NCBI RefSeq assembly: GCF_900107435.1
Contig: NZ_FNPZ01000001.1
Location: forward strand, 1,150,960-1,214,959
DNA length: 64,000 nt
Direction: 5' to 3'
DNA from: Herbiconiux ginsengi
Lineage (GTDB): Bacteria; Actinomycetota; Actinomycetes; Actinomycetales; Microbacteriaceae
Shown here: positions 12,058 through 20,362 of the stretch, in pieces
Layout: every line of letters starts with the position of its first letter
Position numbering within the stretch: the stretch's first letter is position 1
Made by a program: the position numbers and the translations under genes
The notes under the pieces: model-generated
Told to the model about the DNA's origin: nothing
Database searches by the model: none
Seen by the model: only the letters and a program-made list of their open reading frames with translations

Positions 12058-13203
12058 TCAGCGCAGCAGAAGGTTCGGCTGCAGCAGGTACTTGTAGTCG
12101 TCGGAGCCGGGCTGGTCTTTCGACGACTGGCTCGTGATGAGCACCGGACCGGGCTTGTTCGGGTTGTCGGTCTTGGTGAACGAGATCCGCACGAACTCGG
12201 AGTGCACGGCGCCGAGCCCGTCGAGCAAGAACTGCGGCTTCAGCGAAACGACCGTGTCGGAGCCGGTGAGGAGGGCATCGATCGACTCGGAGGCCTGGGC
12301 CTGCTCCGAGCCGATGGCCTCGAGGGTCACGCCGTCGATGGTGAAGGTGAAGCGCAGCGCTGCTTCGCGCTCGAGCACGAGGGAGACGCGCTTGGTGGCC
12401 TCGATGAGATCGGCCGTGTTGATCACCGCGTAGTTGTCGACGCTCTCGGGGAAGAGGCGCTTCACAGGCGGGAAGTTGCCCTTGATGAGCAGCGTCGTGA
12501 CCGTCTTCTTGTCGGCCTTGAAGGCGATCAGCTCACGGTCGTCGGTATTGGTGATCGCCACCGAGATGGTGCCCGCGTTGCCGAAGGTCTTGCCGACCTC
12601 CTGCAGCGTGCGGGCGGGAACGAGAGCGGTGGCGGACTGGGTGCCGGAGTCGTTCGAGTCCCAGTCGATGTTGCGCACGGCCACGCGGTAGCGGTCGGTC
12701 GCCACGAGGGAGATGGTGTTCTCACTCACCTCGAGCTGCACCCCCGTGATGACGGGGGTCACGTCGTCGCGGGATGCCGCGACCGCCACCTGCGAGACGG
12801 CAGCGGCGAACTGGTCGGCCGGCAGCAATCCGGATTCGGCTCCCACCTGCGGCAGCGTCGGGTATTCCTCCACCGGCATGCTCAGCAGGGTGAAGCGGGC
12901 GGAGCCGCAGCTGACCACGATGCGCGAATCCTCGGTGGAGAAGCTCACCGGGGCGTTCGGCAGGCGGTTCGCGATGTCGGAGAGCAGCCGGCCGGAGACG
13001 AGCACGACACCCGGCTCCTCGACGTCGGCGGAGATCTGCGTCTGCGCCGAGACCTCGTAGTCGAACGAGGAGAGGGTGAGACCGTCATCCGTCGCTTCGA
13101 TCAGCACTCCGCTGAGGATCGGCAGAGTGGTGCGCTGAGGCAACAACTTCACGGCGAACGACACTGCTTCGCTGAAGACGTCTCGGTTTACTTGGAACTT
13201 CAC
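12058..13203 (-). CDS. dnaN: DNA polymerase III sliding clamp, beta subunit
   Basis: Ring-shaped processivity clamp. The 381-residue protein begins VKFQVNRDVFSEAVSF at a GTG preceded by AGAGGTGA, which I prefer over the ATG 14 codons upstream. Homologues start MKF and the extension (MERPQVSQ) looks like untranslated leader. Three clamp domains are visible, with TLPILSGVLIEA at the first fold and PLLINGN-type and PVLITS segments later. It is the second gene after dnaA, across the likely origin. Confidence 0.98.
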   Translation of the reverse strand: MKFQVNRDVFSEAVSFAVKLLPQRTTLPILSGVLIEATDDGLTLSSFDYEVSAQTQISADVEEPGVVLVSGRLLSDIANRLPNAPVSFSTEDSRIVVSCGSARFTLLSMPVEEYPTLPQVGAESGLLPADQFAAAVSQVAVAASRDDVTPVITGVQLEVSENTISLVATDRYRVAVRNIDWDSNDSGTQSATALVPARTLQEVGKTFGNAGTISVAITNTDDRELIAFKADKKTVTTLLIKGNFPPVKRLFPESVDNYAVINTADLIEATKRVSLVLEREAALRFTFTIDGVTLEAIGSEQAQASESIDALLTGSDTVVSLKPQFLLDGLGAVHSEFVRISFTKTDNPNKPGPVLITSQSSKDQPGSDDYKYLLQPNLLLR

Positions 13204-13556
13204 GAAGTCACCTCTGTCGACTTGACTGACCTGGGGTCGCTCCATGTTATCGGGTGCGAGCCGCCGGATCGGTGGAGCAATTTCTGCACAAGGTTCTTGG
13301 ATGTCATTTGCTTAAAGAAAGATCTCTTAATGTTCTTAACGCCTGGGGATATGTGGATAACTCTGTTTAAACCGCTCGATCCAGCCGAACTACACGCGTG
13401 TGAGTTGTAGAGCCGTTGTGAACTCGGTGTTGGTGCGGGCGGATGGGCGATGAACGCTGCGTGAACGAATCCACATCCCGGGGCGACTGATCAACATCCA
13501 CGGCGTGGTTATCCACACACTCTTCACAATCTGTGGACAACGCTGCCAGGTCGCAC
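13204..13556. other. oriC: dnaA-dnaN intergenic region, likely oriC
   Basis: This 353-base gene-free stretch has DnaA boxes TGTGGATAA (13352-13360), TTATCCACA (13509-13517) and TGTGGACAA (13532-13540), plus degenerate copies such as ATCCACA near 13470. An AT-richer patch around 13312-13340 (cttaaagaaagatctcttaa) could be the unwinding element. In Streptomyces, Mycobacterium and Corynebacterium the functional origin lies in this interval. The assignment is from position and boxes; the exact melting site is not proven. Confidence 0.8.
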
Positions 13557-15020
13557 TCAGGCGCTCTTGTAGCGCTGGTTGTGCTTGATCCGGTTCGAGA
13601 TCTCGGTGACCTGGTTGTAGATCGAGCGCTTCTCGGTCATCAGCTTGCCGATCTTGTTGTTGGCGTACATGACCGTGGTGTGGTCGCGGCCGCCGAACAG
13701 TTGACCGATCTTGGGGAGGGAGAGGCTCGTCATCTCACGGCAGAGGTACATGGCGATCTGGCGGGCCGTGGCGATGGCCTGGGAGCGGCTGGAGCCGTAG
13801 AGGTCGTCGACCGAGAGTTTGAAGTACTCCGCGGTGTGGTTGATGATGTCGACCGGCGCGATCACGTTGTCGTCATCGAGGGTGATGAGGTCTTTCAGCA
13901 CCGTCTGCACCAGAGCCATGTCGACGGGGGTGCGGTTCAGGCTCGCGAATGCGGTGACGCGGATGAGGGTGCCCTCGAGCTCGCGCACGTTGCTCGAGAC
14001 CTTCGAGGCCATGAACTCGAGGATGTCGTCGGGCACGCGCAATCGCTCGCTCTGCGCCTTCTTGCGCAAGATCGCGATGCGGGTCTCGAGGTCGGGGGTC
14101 TGCACGTCGGTGATGAGGCCCCACTCGAAGCGGGTGCGCATCCGTTCCTCGAATCCCGTGAGGTGCTTCGGGGGGAGGTCGGAGGTGATGACCACCTGCT
14201 TGTTGTGGTCGTGCAGCGTGTTGAACGTGTGGAAGAACGCTTCCTGGGTCTCGACCGCTCGCTGGAGGAACTGGATGTCGTCGATGAGCAGGAGGTCGAT
14301 GTCGCGGTAGCGCGACTGGAACGCGGCGCCGCGGTTGTTCGCGATCGAGTTGATGAAGTCGTTGGTGAACTCCTCCGAGCTCACGTAGCGCACCCGCACC
14401 CCGGGATACAGGCTGATGGCGTAATGCCCGATGGCGTGCAGGAGATGCGTCTTGCCGAGCCCGGAATCGCCGTAGATGAAGAGCGGGTTGTAGGCCTTGG
14501 CCGGCGCCTCGGCCACGGCCACGGCGGCGGCGTGGGCGAAGCGGTTGGAACCGCCGATGACGAAGTTGTCGAAGCTGTACTTGGCGTTGAGACGGGTGTC
14601 GTTGTTGCGGTGCGGGCCGGTGGTCTCCTGAACGGGTGGCGCGACCGATTCGACGTAGGCCGAGTCGGCGCCCGAACCCACCCCCGGACCGTTGCCGACC
14701 GGGATCACGGGAGCCGGTTCGGTGACCGTCGTGGTCTCGTAGCCGTCGATGTCGGGGTTCACGACCACGGAGAAGCTGCTCACGTCGAGCTGGGGGTCCA
14801 GCGTGCCGAGTGCTGAGAGCAGCGAGGGCCGCACCCGCTGCTCGAGCATGTCGCGTGTGAAGTCGTTGGGCACTTCGAGGTAGAACGAACCGCCGAGGAT
14901 GCCCTTCGGCACGACGAGACCGAGGAAGCCCTTGAGCTGCGGGGTGATGCGCTGATCGGTGGAGAGCACCTGGAGCACCGTTCGCCAGTTGTCCTCTGTC
15001 GAGCCGGCACCCTCAGCCAA
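13557..15020 (-). CDS. dnaA: Chromosomal replication initiator protein DnaA
   Basis: AAA+ initiator that binds DnaA boxes and opens oriC. The 487-residue protein has domain I (1-85), a Pro/Gly-rich linker (about 86-140), and the AAA+ core with Walker A GDSGLGKT (184-191), Walker B LLIDDIQFL and sensor VITSDLPP. Domain IV ends with the DNA-binding signature RDHTTVMYANNKI. The ATG follows a GGAGTTCC-like ribosome site. It is transcribed away from rpmH. Confidence 0.99.
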   Translation of the reverse strand: MAEGAGSTEDNWRTVLQVLSTDQRITPQLKGFLGLVVPKGILGGSFYLEVPNDFTRDMLEQRVRPSLLSALGTLDPQLDVSSFSVVVNPDIDGYETTTVTEPAPVIPVGNGPGVGSGADSAYVESVAPPVQETTGPHRNNDTRLNAKYSFDNFVIGGSNRFAHAAAVAVAEAPAKAYNPLFIYGDSGLGKTHLLHAIGHYAISLYPGVRVRYVSSEEFTNDFINSIANNRGAAFQSRYRDIDLLLIDDIQFLQRAVETQEAFFHTFNTLHDHNKQVVITSDLPPKHLTGFEERMRTRFEWGLITDVQTPDLETRIAILRKKAQSERLRVPDDILEFMASKVSSNVRELEGTLIRVTAFASLNRTPVDMALVQTVLKDLITLDDDNVIAPVDIINHTAEYFKLSVDDLYGSSRSQAIATARQIAMYLCREMTSLSLPKIGQLFGGRDHTTVMYANNKIGKLMTEKRSIYNQVTEISNRIKHNQRYKSA

Positions 15021-15119
15021 TGGAACTCCTGTCGAACGTGAATTGCGTGGCCGAACTCACCGGTTCGACTGTCTGCCGTTTGCTGCGCCCCCGCCGGCTG
15101 TTAGTAACTGTAGGCAACT

Positions 15120-15148
15120 AAGCTAGTGACTGCCATGCCACAGGGCAA
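15120..15148 (-). promoter_or_regulatory. Candidate dnaA promoter
   Basis: On the minus strand TTGCCC (15148 to 15143), a 17-base spacer and TAGCTT (15125 to 15120) lie 100 bases upstream of the dnaA ATG. The spacing is ideal and the hexamers moderate. Confidence 0.4.
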
Positions 15149-15186
15149 GTTCGCTGTATTGACTGTACGCGTGTCATTCACAGATG

Positions 15187-15207
15187 TTGTCCACAGTCTG
15201 TGGATAA
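15187..15207. promoter_or_regulatory. DnaA-box pair in the dnaA/rpmH divergent region
   Basis: TTGTCCACA (15187-15195) and the inverted TGTGGATAA (15199-15207) are separated by three bases. They lie between the candidate dnaA and rpmH promoters, a good position for DnaA autoregulation. The remaining 15021-15340 interval holds only the promoters and leader sequences. Confidence 0.7.
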
Positions 15208-15230
15208 TTGATCCTTTGTGCAGATCCGGT

Positions 15231-15259
15231 TTGACCACAGGGGATTAAGACCGTAGTTT
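15231..15259 (+). promoter_or_regulatory. Candidate rpmH promoter
   Basis: TTGACC (15231-15236), a 17-base spacer and TAGTTT (15254-15259) precede rpmH by about 80 bases. The hexamers and spacing fit a housekeeping promoter. Confidence 0.55.
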
Positions 15260-15340
15260 TAATCAGTTGACTTGTGGAATCCCACACCCCTTCACTTCAC
15301 GGCAGTCATTCCGAGTGCCTGCCGGACCACGGAGATCATT

Positions 15341-15478
15341 ATGAGCAAGAGAACCTTCCAGCCGAACAACCGCCGTCGCGCCAAGGTGCACGGCTTCCGT
15401 CTGCGTATGCGCACGCGTGCCGGCCGCGCCATCCTTTCGGCTCGCCGCCGTAAGGGCCGCACCGAGCTCTCTGCTTGA
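15341..15478 (+). CDS. rpmH: 50S ribosomal protein L34
   Basis: Small basic large-subunit protein of 45 residues, [19 protein letters not shown] and onward, ending RKGRTELSA. Length and the Arg/Lys-rich sequence are typical of L34. It heads the conserved rpmH-rnpA-yidD-yidC-jag-rsmG-parAB operon that reads away from dnaA, and the candidate promoter lies just upstream. Confidence 0.98.
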   Translation: MSKRTFQPNNRRRAKVHGFRLRMRTRAGRAILSARRRKGRTELSA

Positions 15479-15509
15479 TTCCCGCCTAGACACAGATCCT
15501 GTCGTCGCG

Positions 15510-15848
15510 GTGCTGGCCAGAGGCAATCGCATCACCCACGGTCGTGACTATCGCGCCACCGTCCGGCGTGGTGCGAAGTTCGTCGGGCCGAACACCGTCA
15601 CCTACATTCGCGCATCCGATTCGTCGGATGCGCGTTTCGGGTTCATCGTGGCGAAATCGGTCGGCATCGCCGTGGTGCGAAATCGGGTGCGCCGGCGACT
15701 GAAGGCGGCGAGTTATTCGTTGCTGCCGCAGATCGAGTCCGGGTACGACGTGGTGGTGCGTGCGCTGCCCGAAGCTGGGACTCAGCCTTACCACGTACTC
15801 TTCGAAGAACTGTCGCGCTCTCTCACCAAAGGATCAGTACTCGCATGA
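15510..15848 (+). CDS. rnpA: Ribonuclease P protein component
   Basis: Protein cofactor of RNase P, which matures the 5' ends of tRNAs. The 112-residue form starting at the GTG (VLARGNRITHG) matches the usual RnpA N-terminus; the longer frame overlaps rpmH. The RNA-binding signature RNRVRRRLK is present near residue 60, followed by DVVVRALPEA. The gene begins 32 bases after rpmH and its stop overlaps the yidD start (ATGA). Confidence 0.95.
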   Translation: MLARGNRITHGRDYRATVRRGAKFVGPNTVTYIRASDSSDARFGFIVAKSVGIAVVRNRVRRRLKAASYSLLPQIESGYDVVVRALPEAGTQPYHVLFEELSRSLTKGSVLA

Positions 15849-16153
15849 TGTCAGTGGTGACTGCGATCGTGCTGCTCCCCCGCAACCTCGCCGTGCTCAT
15901 CCTGCGCGGCTACCGAGCAGTGATCTCCCCTCTCTACGGCGACGTGTGCCGCTATTACCCGTCGTGCTCCTCTTATACCCTGCAGGCGATTCAGCAGCGG
16001 GGCGTGGTCGTCGGGTCGGCGATGGGCCTCTACCGCATCGCGCGTTGTCATCCGTGGGCCAAAGGCGGGATCGACGACGTGCCGCCGGTGCGTCGCCAGA
16101 GATACCGGCTCACGCCTTTCGGTTTTGTCGTAGCTAGCCACGGAAAGGGCTAA
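15845..16153 (+). CDS. yidD: Membrane protein insertion efficiency factor YidD
   Basis: Small membrane-associated protein assisting YidC-dependent insertion. The 102-residue sequence contains the diagnostic RYYPSCSSY and RCHPWAKGGIDDVPP segments. An N-terminal amphipathic/hydrophobic helix precedes them. It overlaps rnpA by four bases and ends eight bases before yidC, its expected place. Confidence 0.96.
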   Translation: MMSVVTAIVLLPRNLAVLILRGYRAVISPLYGDVCRYYPSCSSYTLQAIQQRGVVVGSAMGLYRIARCHPWAKGGIDDVPPVRRQRYRLTPFGFVVASHGKG

Positions 16154-16161
16154 CCCACCCC

Positions 16162-17130
16162 ATGGAAATCCCGTTTCTCGATACGATCCTCTGGCCCATC
16201 AAATGGGTCGTGGAACTCATCCTGGTCGCCTGGCACTATCTGTGGACCTTCATCGGGCTCGACCCCGCGGCCGGCCTCACCTGGGTGCTCTCGATCGTGG
16301 GTCTCGTGCTCGTGGTGCGTGCGGCGCTCATCCCGATCTTCGTGCGGCAGATCAAGAGTCAGCGCAAGATGCTCGAGGTCGCGCCCCAGCTGAAGAAGAT
16401 CCAGGACAAGTACAAGGGCAAGAAAGACCAGTTCTCCCGCGAGGCGATGTCGCGAGAGACGATGGAGCTGTATCGGCGTACGGGCACGAATCCGCTCGCA
16501 TCCTGTCTTCCTCTTCTTCTGCAGATGCCGATCTTCTTCAGCCTGTTCTCGGTGCTGAACAACGCCCAGAAGGGGCTTGCGGGGGTCGGCCCGCTGAATG
16601 CCGAGCTCGGCAAGCAGTTCGGTGACGCGACGCTGTTCGGTGTCGCTCCCCTGCATGACACCTTCATCGGTGCGTGGAATGCGGGCGGCCCGTGGCAGGT
16701 CATGCTCATCGCCGGCCTCATGGTGGTGCTGATGACGGCGTCGCAGTTCTACACGCAGCTGCAGATCATGGCGAAGAACCAGTCGCCCGAGGCGAAGAAC
16801 AGCCCGATGTTCAAGCAGCAGCGCATCCTGCTCTACATCCTCCCGCTCGTGTTCGTGTTCTCGGGTGTGGCGTTCCCCCTCGGTGTCATGTTCTACTGGC
16901 TCACCTCGAACCTCTGGACCATGGGTCAGCAGTTCCTCGTGATTCGCAACATGCCCACGCCGGGCAGTGAGGCCGCCAAGGCGCGTGAGGCGCGGCTGGC
17001 CAAGAAGGGCAAGCTCGAGCCGACCAAGGGGGCGCCTGCGATCGAATCGATCCCGGAGCCGCCGAAGACGACGCAGCGGCAGCAGCCCGTGAACAAGAAC
17101 CGGGCGAAGAAGCAAGGTGATAAGAAATGA
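16162..17130 (+). CDS. yidC: Membrane protein insertase YidC
   Basis: Inserts and folds inner-membrane proteins, alone or with SecYEG. The 322-residue protein has an N-terminal hydrophobic segment, the YidC/Oxa1 core with five predicted helices (about residues 12-35, 40-60, 110-135, 185-205 and 215-250) and a basic Lys/Arg/Gln-rich tail ending NRAKKQGDKK. The Gram-positive-type short form lacks the large periplasmic domain. TGTNPLASCLP in the core is typical. It overlaps the start of jag by four bases. Confidence 0.97.
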   Translation: MEIPFLDTILWPIKWVVELILVAWHYLWTFIGLDPAAGLTWVLSIVGLVLVVRAALIPIFVRQIKSQRKMLEVAPQLKKIQDKYKGKKDQFSREAMSRETMELYRRTGTNPLASCLPLLLQMPIFFSLFSVLNNAQKGLAGVGPLNAELGKQFGDATLFGVAPLHDTFIGAWNAGGPWQVMLIAGLMVVLMTASQFYTQLQIMAKNQSPEAKNSPMFKQQRILLYILPLVFVFSGVAFPLGVMFYWLTSNLWTMGQQFLVIRNMPTPGSEAAKAREARLAKKGKLEPTKGAPAIESIPEPPKTTQRQQPVNKNRAKKQGDKK

Positions 17131-17690
17131 GTGATGTGACCGAGACCACCGACACCAGTCAGGACTTCGACGTGGAGGACGCCTCGCTGTCAAAGGGTTC
17201 CGCGACGGATGCGGATTCGTCTGCTGCGCCGCACTCCCGTCTCGACGACGAGGGTGATGTAGCCGCTGACTACATCGAGGAGCTTCTCGACATCTGCGAC
17301 CTCGATGGCGACATCGACATCGAGGTCACCGACGGCCGGGCGTACATCTCGGTGAACGCCTCAGGCGAGAGCAACTTGCGAGTGCTTTCGCGTACCGAGA
17401 CGGTCGCTGCTTTGCAGGAATTGACTCGTCTTGCGGTTCAGACGAAGACAGGCGAGTTCTCACGGTTGATCCTGGATGTCGGTGGCAGTCGAGAGCAGCG
17501 GCAGCGGGAGCTGGAGAAGCTCGTCGATGGCGCGATCGCCGGGATCGAGGCCGGCTCCATGTCGGCGCACCTCGAGCCGATGTCGTCATATGAGCGCAAG
17601 CTGGTGCACGACATCGTGGCCGAGCGTGGGTTCGCCTCGGAGTCCGAGGGCGAAGGTCGCGATCGTCACACCGTGATCTCGCGCGCATAG
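17127..17690 (+). CDS. R3H/KH domain RNA-binding protein (Jag/KhpB)
   Basis: RNA-binding protein linked to cell elongation and division in Gram-positive bacteria. The 187-residue protein has an acidic, low-complexity N-terminus (about residues 1-45), a KH-like region (DYIEELLDICDLDGD to LTRLAV) and a C-terminal R3H domain (SSYERKLVHDIVAERG). It overlaps yidC by four bases and its stop lies against a parS site, as part of the yidC-jag-rsmG-parAB line-up. Confidence 0.95.
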   Translation: MSDVTETTDTSQDFDVEDASLSKGSATDADSSAAPHSRLDDEGDVAADYIEELLDICDLDGDIDIEVTDGRAYISVNASGESNLRVLSRTETVAALQELTRLAVQTKTGEFSRLILDVGGSREQRQRELEKLVDGAIAGIEAGSMSAHLEPMSSYERKLVHDIVAERGFASESEGEGRDRHTVISRA

Positions 17691-17704
17691 TTTCACGTGA
17701 AACA
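17689..17704. promoter_or_regulatory. parS site 1
   Basis: AGTTTCACGTGAAACA differs from the parS consensus TGTTTCACGTGAAACA only at the first base. It starts within the jag stop codon and abuts the rsmG GTG, so it also occupies the rsmG ribosome-binding region. Confidence 0.93.
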
Positions 17705-18349
17705 GTGACGGACGACGAGCAGAACGTAGTCGAGACCGAGCCGGCTGCGGCTGCGGTGGTGTTCGGCGATCGGATCGATCTCGCTCGCCTGTACACGGCC
17801 GACCTCGTACGCCGCGGCGAGGAGCTCGGGCTGATCGGCCCGTTGGAGCTGCCCAGGATCTGGAGCCGGCACATCATCAACTCAGGGGTCGTGGCTCCCC
17901 TGCTGCGCCCTGGGCTCGTCGGCGATATCGGCAGCGGCGCAGGGCTGCCGGGTGTCGTGCTCGCCATCGCCCGCCCGGATGTGGACTTCGTCTTGGTCGA
18001 GCCGATGGAGCGTCGCGTGGCCTGGCTCGAGGAGCAGCGCACGCTTCTCGGGTTGACGAACGTCACGGTCGTGCGAGCCCGCGCCGAAGAGGCGCGACTC
18101 CCCCAGCGACTCGACCAGGTCACGGCTCGCGCGGTCAGCGCCTTCAGCAAGCTCATTCCGATGACCGCTCCCCTGCTCCGCCCGGGTGGCGAGATGGTCT
18201 TGATGAAGGGCGCTGGTGCGAGCGCCGAGATCGCGGCGGCCGAGAAGGCCATTCGCAAGTACAAGCTCGCCGATGTGGAAGTCCTCGAGCTGGGAGAGTC
18301 CATCGGGGTCGAGGTGACTCGGGTGATCCGTGCCCGTGTCCCGGCGTAG
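17705..18349 (+). CDS. rsmG: 16S rRNA (guanine(527)-N7)-methyltransferase RsmG
   Basis: Class I S-adenosylmethionine methyltransferase that methylates G527 of 16S rRNA; loss gives low-level streptomycin resistance. The 214-residue protein has IWSRHIINS near residue 57, the SAM motif DIGSGAGLPG at about residue 76, the acidic LVEPMERR loop, and VTARAVSAFSKLI. It starts with GTG directly after parS site 1, so no normal Shine-Dalgarno is available. It lies upstream of parA as usual. Confidence 0.97.
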   Translation: MTDDEQNVVETEPAAAAVVFGDRIDLARLYTADLVRRGEELGLIGPLELPRIWSRHIINSGVVAPLLRPGLVGDIGSGAGLPGVVLAIARPDVDFVLVEPMERRVAWLEEQRTLLGLTNVTVVRARAEEARLPQRLDQVTARAVSAFSKLIPMTAPLLRPGGEMVLMKGAGASAEIAAAEKAIRKYKLADVEVLELGESIGVEVTRVIRARVPA

Positions 18350-18392
18350 TTCGATACGATCGAAGACGTCCGTTCGGGCTTCTCGCTCCCGA

Positions 18393-18408
18393 TGTTTCAC
18401 GTGAAACA
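18393..18408. promoter_or_regulatory. parS site 2
   Basis: TGTTTCACGTGAAACA is an exact, perfectly palindromic parS, 20 bases upstream of the parA ATG. ParB bound here would nucleate spreading and could affect parAB transcription. Confidence 0.97.
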
Positions 18409-18427
18409 TACCGACAGGATTGTGTGA

Positions 18428-19342
18428 ATGACCAGTGATGCAACCGCCTTCGATGCGTCGACGCCGCTGGCCCGGGAACTTGCGGACCTCTCCCAACGAA
18501 AGCGGCAACTGGCAATGCGAGAGTTTCCCCTCCCCCTGGCTCCCCGAGTTCTGACTGTCGCCAACCAGAAGGGCGGCGTCGGTAAGACGACGACCACCGT
18601 CAATCTTGCAGCGGCCTTGGCTCGCGAGGGCGCGCGGGTGCTTGTGATCGACCTTGACCCGCAGGGCAACGCTTCGACTGCGCTCGGAGTCGATCACCGC
18701 GGCGACAAGCCGAGTGTGTACGACGTGTTGATTCACGACGAACCGATGGCCGGCATCGTGCAGCAGAGCCCCGAGTCCGGTAATCTGTTCTGTTTGCCGG
18801 CGACGATCCATCTTGCGGGCGCCGAGATCGAGTTGGTGCCGATGGTTGCACGCGAGCAGCGGCTCCGAGGCAGCCTCGATCGCTTTCTTTCCCAGAAGAC
18901 GGAGGAAGGCGAGCCGTTCCACTACGTCTTCATCGACTGCCCGCCGTCGCTGGGTCTCTTGACGATCAATGCCTTCGTGGCCGCTCGTGAAGTGCTGATA
19001 CCGATCCAGTGCGAGTACTACGCACTCGAGGGTCTGAGCCAGCTCCTCAACAACATCAACTTGATCGAACGGCATCTGAACCCCACGCTCGCCGTATCAA
19101 CCATCCTCTTGACGATGTACGACGGCCGTACGCGCCTGGCCTTCCAGGTGGCGGAGGATGTGCGCACGCACTTCCCGAGCGAGACACTGAAGGCCGTGAT
19201 CCCCCGTTCGGTGCGGATCTCCGAGGCACCGAGCTTCGGCCAGACCGTGATCAGCTTCGACCCCGGATCCCCCGGTTCGGTCTCCTACCTGGAGGCCGCG
19301 GCCGAAATAGCAGACAGAGGAGCGCCTCATCGTGGCAACTAG
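18428..19342 (+). CDS. parA: Chromosome partitioning ATPase ParA (Soj)
   Basis: Deviant-Walker ATPase that moves ParB-parS complexes along the nucleoid. The 304-residue protein has about 37 extra N-terminal residues before the core, Walker A QKGGVGKTTTTVNL near residue 46, and Walker B VFIDCPPSLGLLTINA. The RISEAPSFG segment is near the C-terminus. Its stop overlaps the parB GTG start by 11 bases, indicating coupled translation. Confidence 0.98.
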   Translation: MTSDATAFDASTPLARELADLSQRKRQLAMREFPLPLAPRVLTVANQKGGVGKTTTTVNLAAALAREGARVLVIDLDPQGNASTALGVDHRGDKPSVYDVLIHDEPMAGIVQQSPESGNLFCLPATIHLAGAEIELVPMVAREQRLRGSLDRFLSQKTEEGEPFHYVFIDCPPSLGLLTINAFVAAREVLIPIQCEYYALEGLSQLLNNINLIERHLNPTLAVSTILLTMYDGRTRLAFQVAEDVRTHFPSETLKAVIPRSVRISEAPSFGQTVISFDPGSPGSVSYLEAAAEIADRGAPHRGN

Positions 19343-20312
19343 GAAGAGAACCGGTCTCGGCCGCGGCATCGGCGCCCTGATCCCGACAGACGAGCCTCGC
19401 GTCGAGGGCGCGCGGCCGGTCGACGTCTTCTTCGACGCGCCGGCGGGAGTGCCGGAGTTGGTCGCTGTGCCCGGCGCTCGGCTCGCTCAGCTCGATCCCA
19501 ACAGCATCGTGCCGAATGCCAAGCAGCCGCGGAGTGTCTTCGACGCCTCGGATCTCGCGGAGCTCGTGCACTCGGTGCGCGAGATCGGCGTCCTGCAGCC
19601 GATCGTGGTGCGTGAACTTCCCCTCGAAGAGGGAGGCGAGCAGCAGTACGAGCTCGTCATGGGTGAGCGGCGTCTGCGCGCAACCAAGGAGGCCGGGCTC
19701 GACACGATTCCGGCGGTGATCAAAGACACCGCAGACGAGGACATGCTGCGCGATGCGCTGCTCGAGAACCTGCACCGCTCACAGCTCAACCCGTTGGAAG
19801 AGGCGTCGGCCTACCAGCAGTTGCTCGACGACTTCGGTATCACCCAGGAGCAGTTGGCCGAGCGGATCGGGCGTTCGCGCCCGCAGATCACGAACACGCT
19901 CCGCCTTCTCCGGCTCCCTCCGGCGGTGCAGAATCGCGTCGCATCCGGAGTTCTGAGCGCGGGGCACGCGCGCGCTGTTCTGGCCGTCGGTGACGTGGAT
20001 GCCATGACCAAACTCGCCGATAAGATCGTGAACGAGGATCTCTCCGTGCGGGCCGCGGAGGCGCTTGCCTCATCGGCCCCGAAACAATCCCGCGCCAAGA
20101 CCACTGCGGGCACCAAGCGCGGCCACCTCGACGAGATCGGTGAGCGCCTCGGCGACCGCCTGAACACGCGAGTGCGCGTGAGTCTCGGCCGCTCGAAGGG
20201 TCAGATCGTGATCGATTTCGCGACGATCGACGATCTCAATCGAATCCTCAGTGAACTCGGCGAAGAAGGCTACGGTCGCGAGCGCCCGCTCAGCGGCCCA
20301 CGTTTCACGTGA
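19332..20312 (+). CDS. parB: Chromosome partitioning protein ParB
   Basis: CTP-dependent DNA clamp that loads at parS. The 326-residue protein starts with GTG (MATRKRTGLGRGIGALIP). It has the ParB/Srx nucleotide-binding fold with MGERRLRA near residue 112, the LLENLHRSQLNPLEEA segment, and a helix-turn-helix TQEQLAERIGRSRPQI. The C-terminal dimer domain ends GRERPLSGPRFT. Its stop codon lies inside parS site 3. Confidence 0.98.
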   Translation: MATRKRTGLGRGIGALIPTDEPRVEGARPVDVFFDAPAGVPELVAVPGARLAQLDPNSIVPNAKQPRSVFDASDLAELVHSVREIGVLQPIVVRELPLEEGGEQQYELVMGERRLRATKEAGLDTIPAVIKDTADEDMLRDALLENLHRSQLNPLEEASAYQQLLDDFGITQEQLAERIGRSRPQITNTLRLLRLPPAVQNRVASGVLSAGHARAVLAVGDVDAMTKLADKIVNEDLSVRAAEALASSAPKQSRAKTTAGTKRGHLDEIGERLGDRLNTRVRVSLGRSKGQIVIDFATIDDLNRILSELGEEGYGRERPLSGPRFT

Positions 20313-20316
20313 AACA
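20301..20316. promoter_or_regulatory. parS site 3, overlapping the parB stop
   Basis: CGTTTCACGTGAAACA has one mismatch at the first base. The TGA of its central CACGTGA is the parB stop codon, so the last codons of parB are also parS. Confidence 0.93.
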
Positions 20317-20326
20317 TCGACGGTGA

Positions 20327-20342
20327 CGTTTCACGTGAAACA
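20327..20342. promoter_or_regulatory. parS site 4
   Basis: CGTTTCACGTGAAACA lies 26 bp after site 3 (start to start) in the gap between the convergent parB and ligase genes. One mismatch to consensus. Confidence 0.93.
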
Positions 20343-20362
20343 TTCGGCGTGAACCGGCGACG

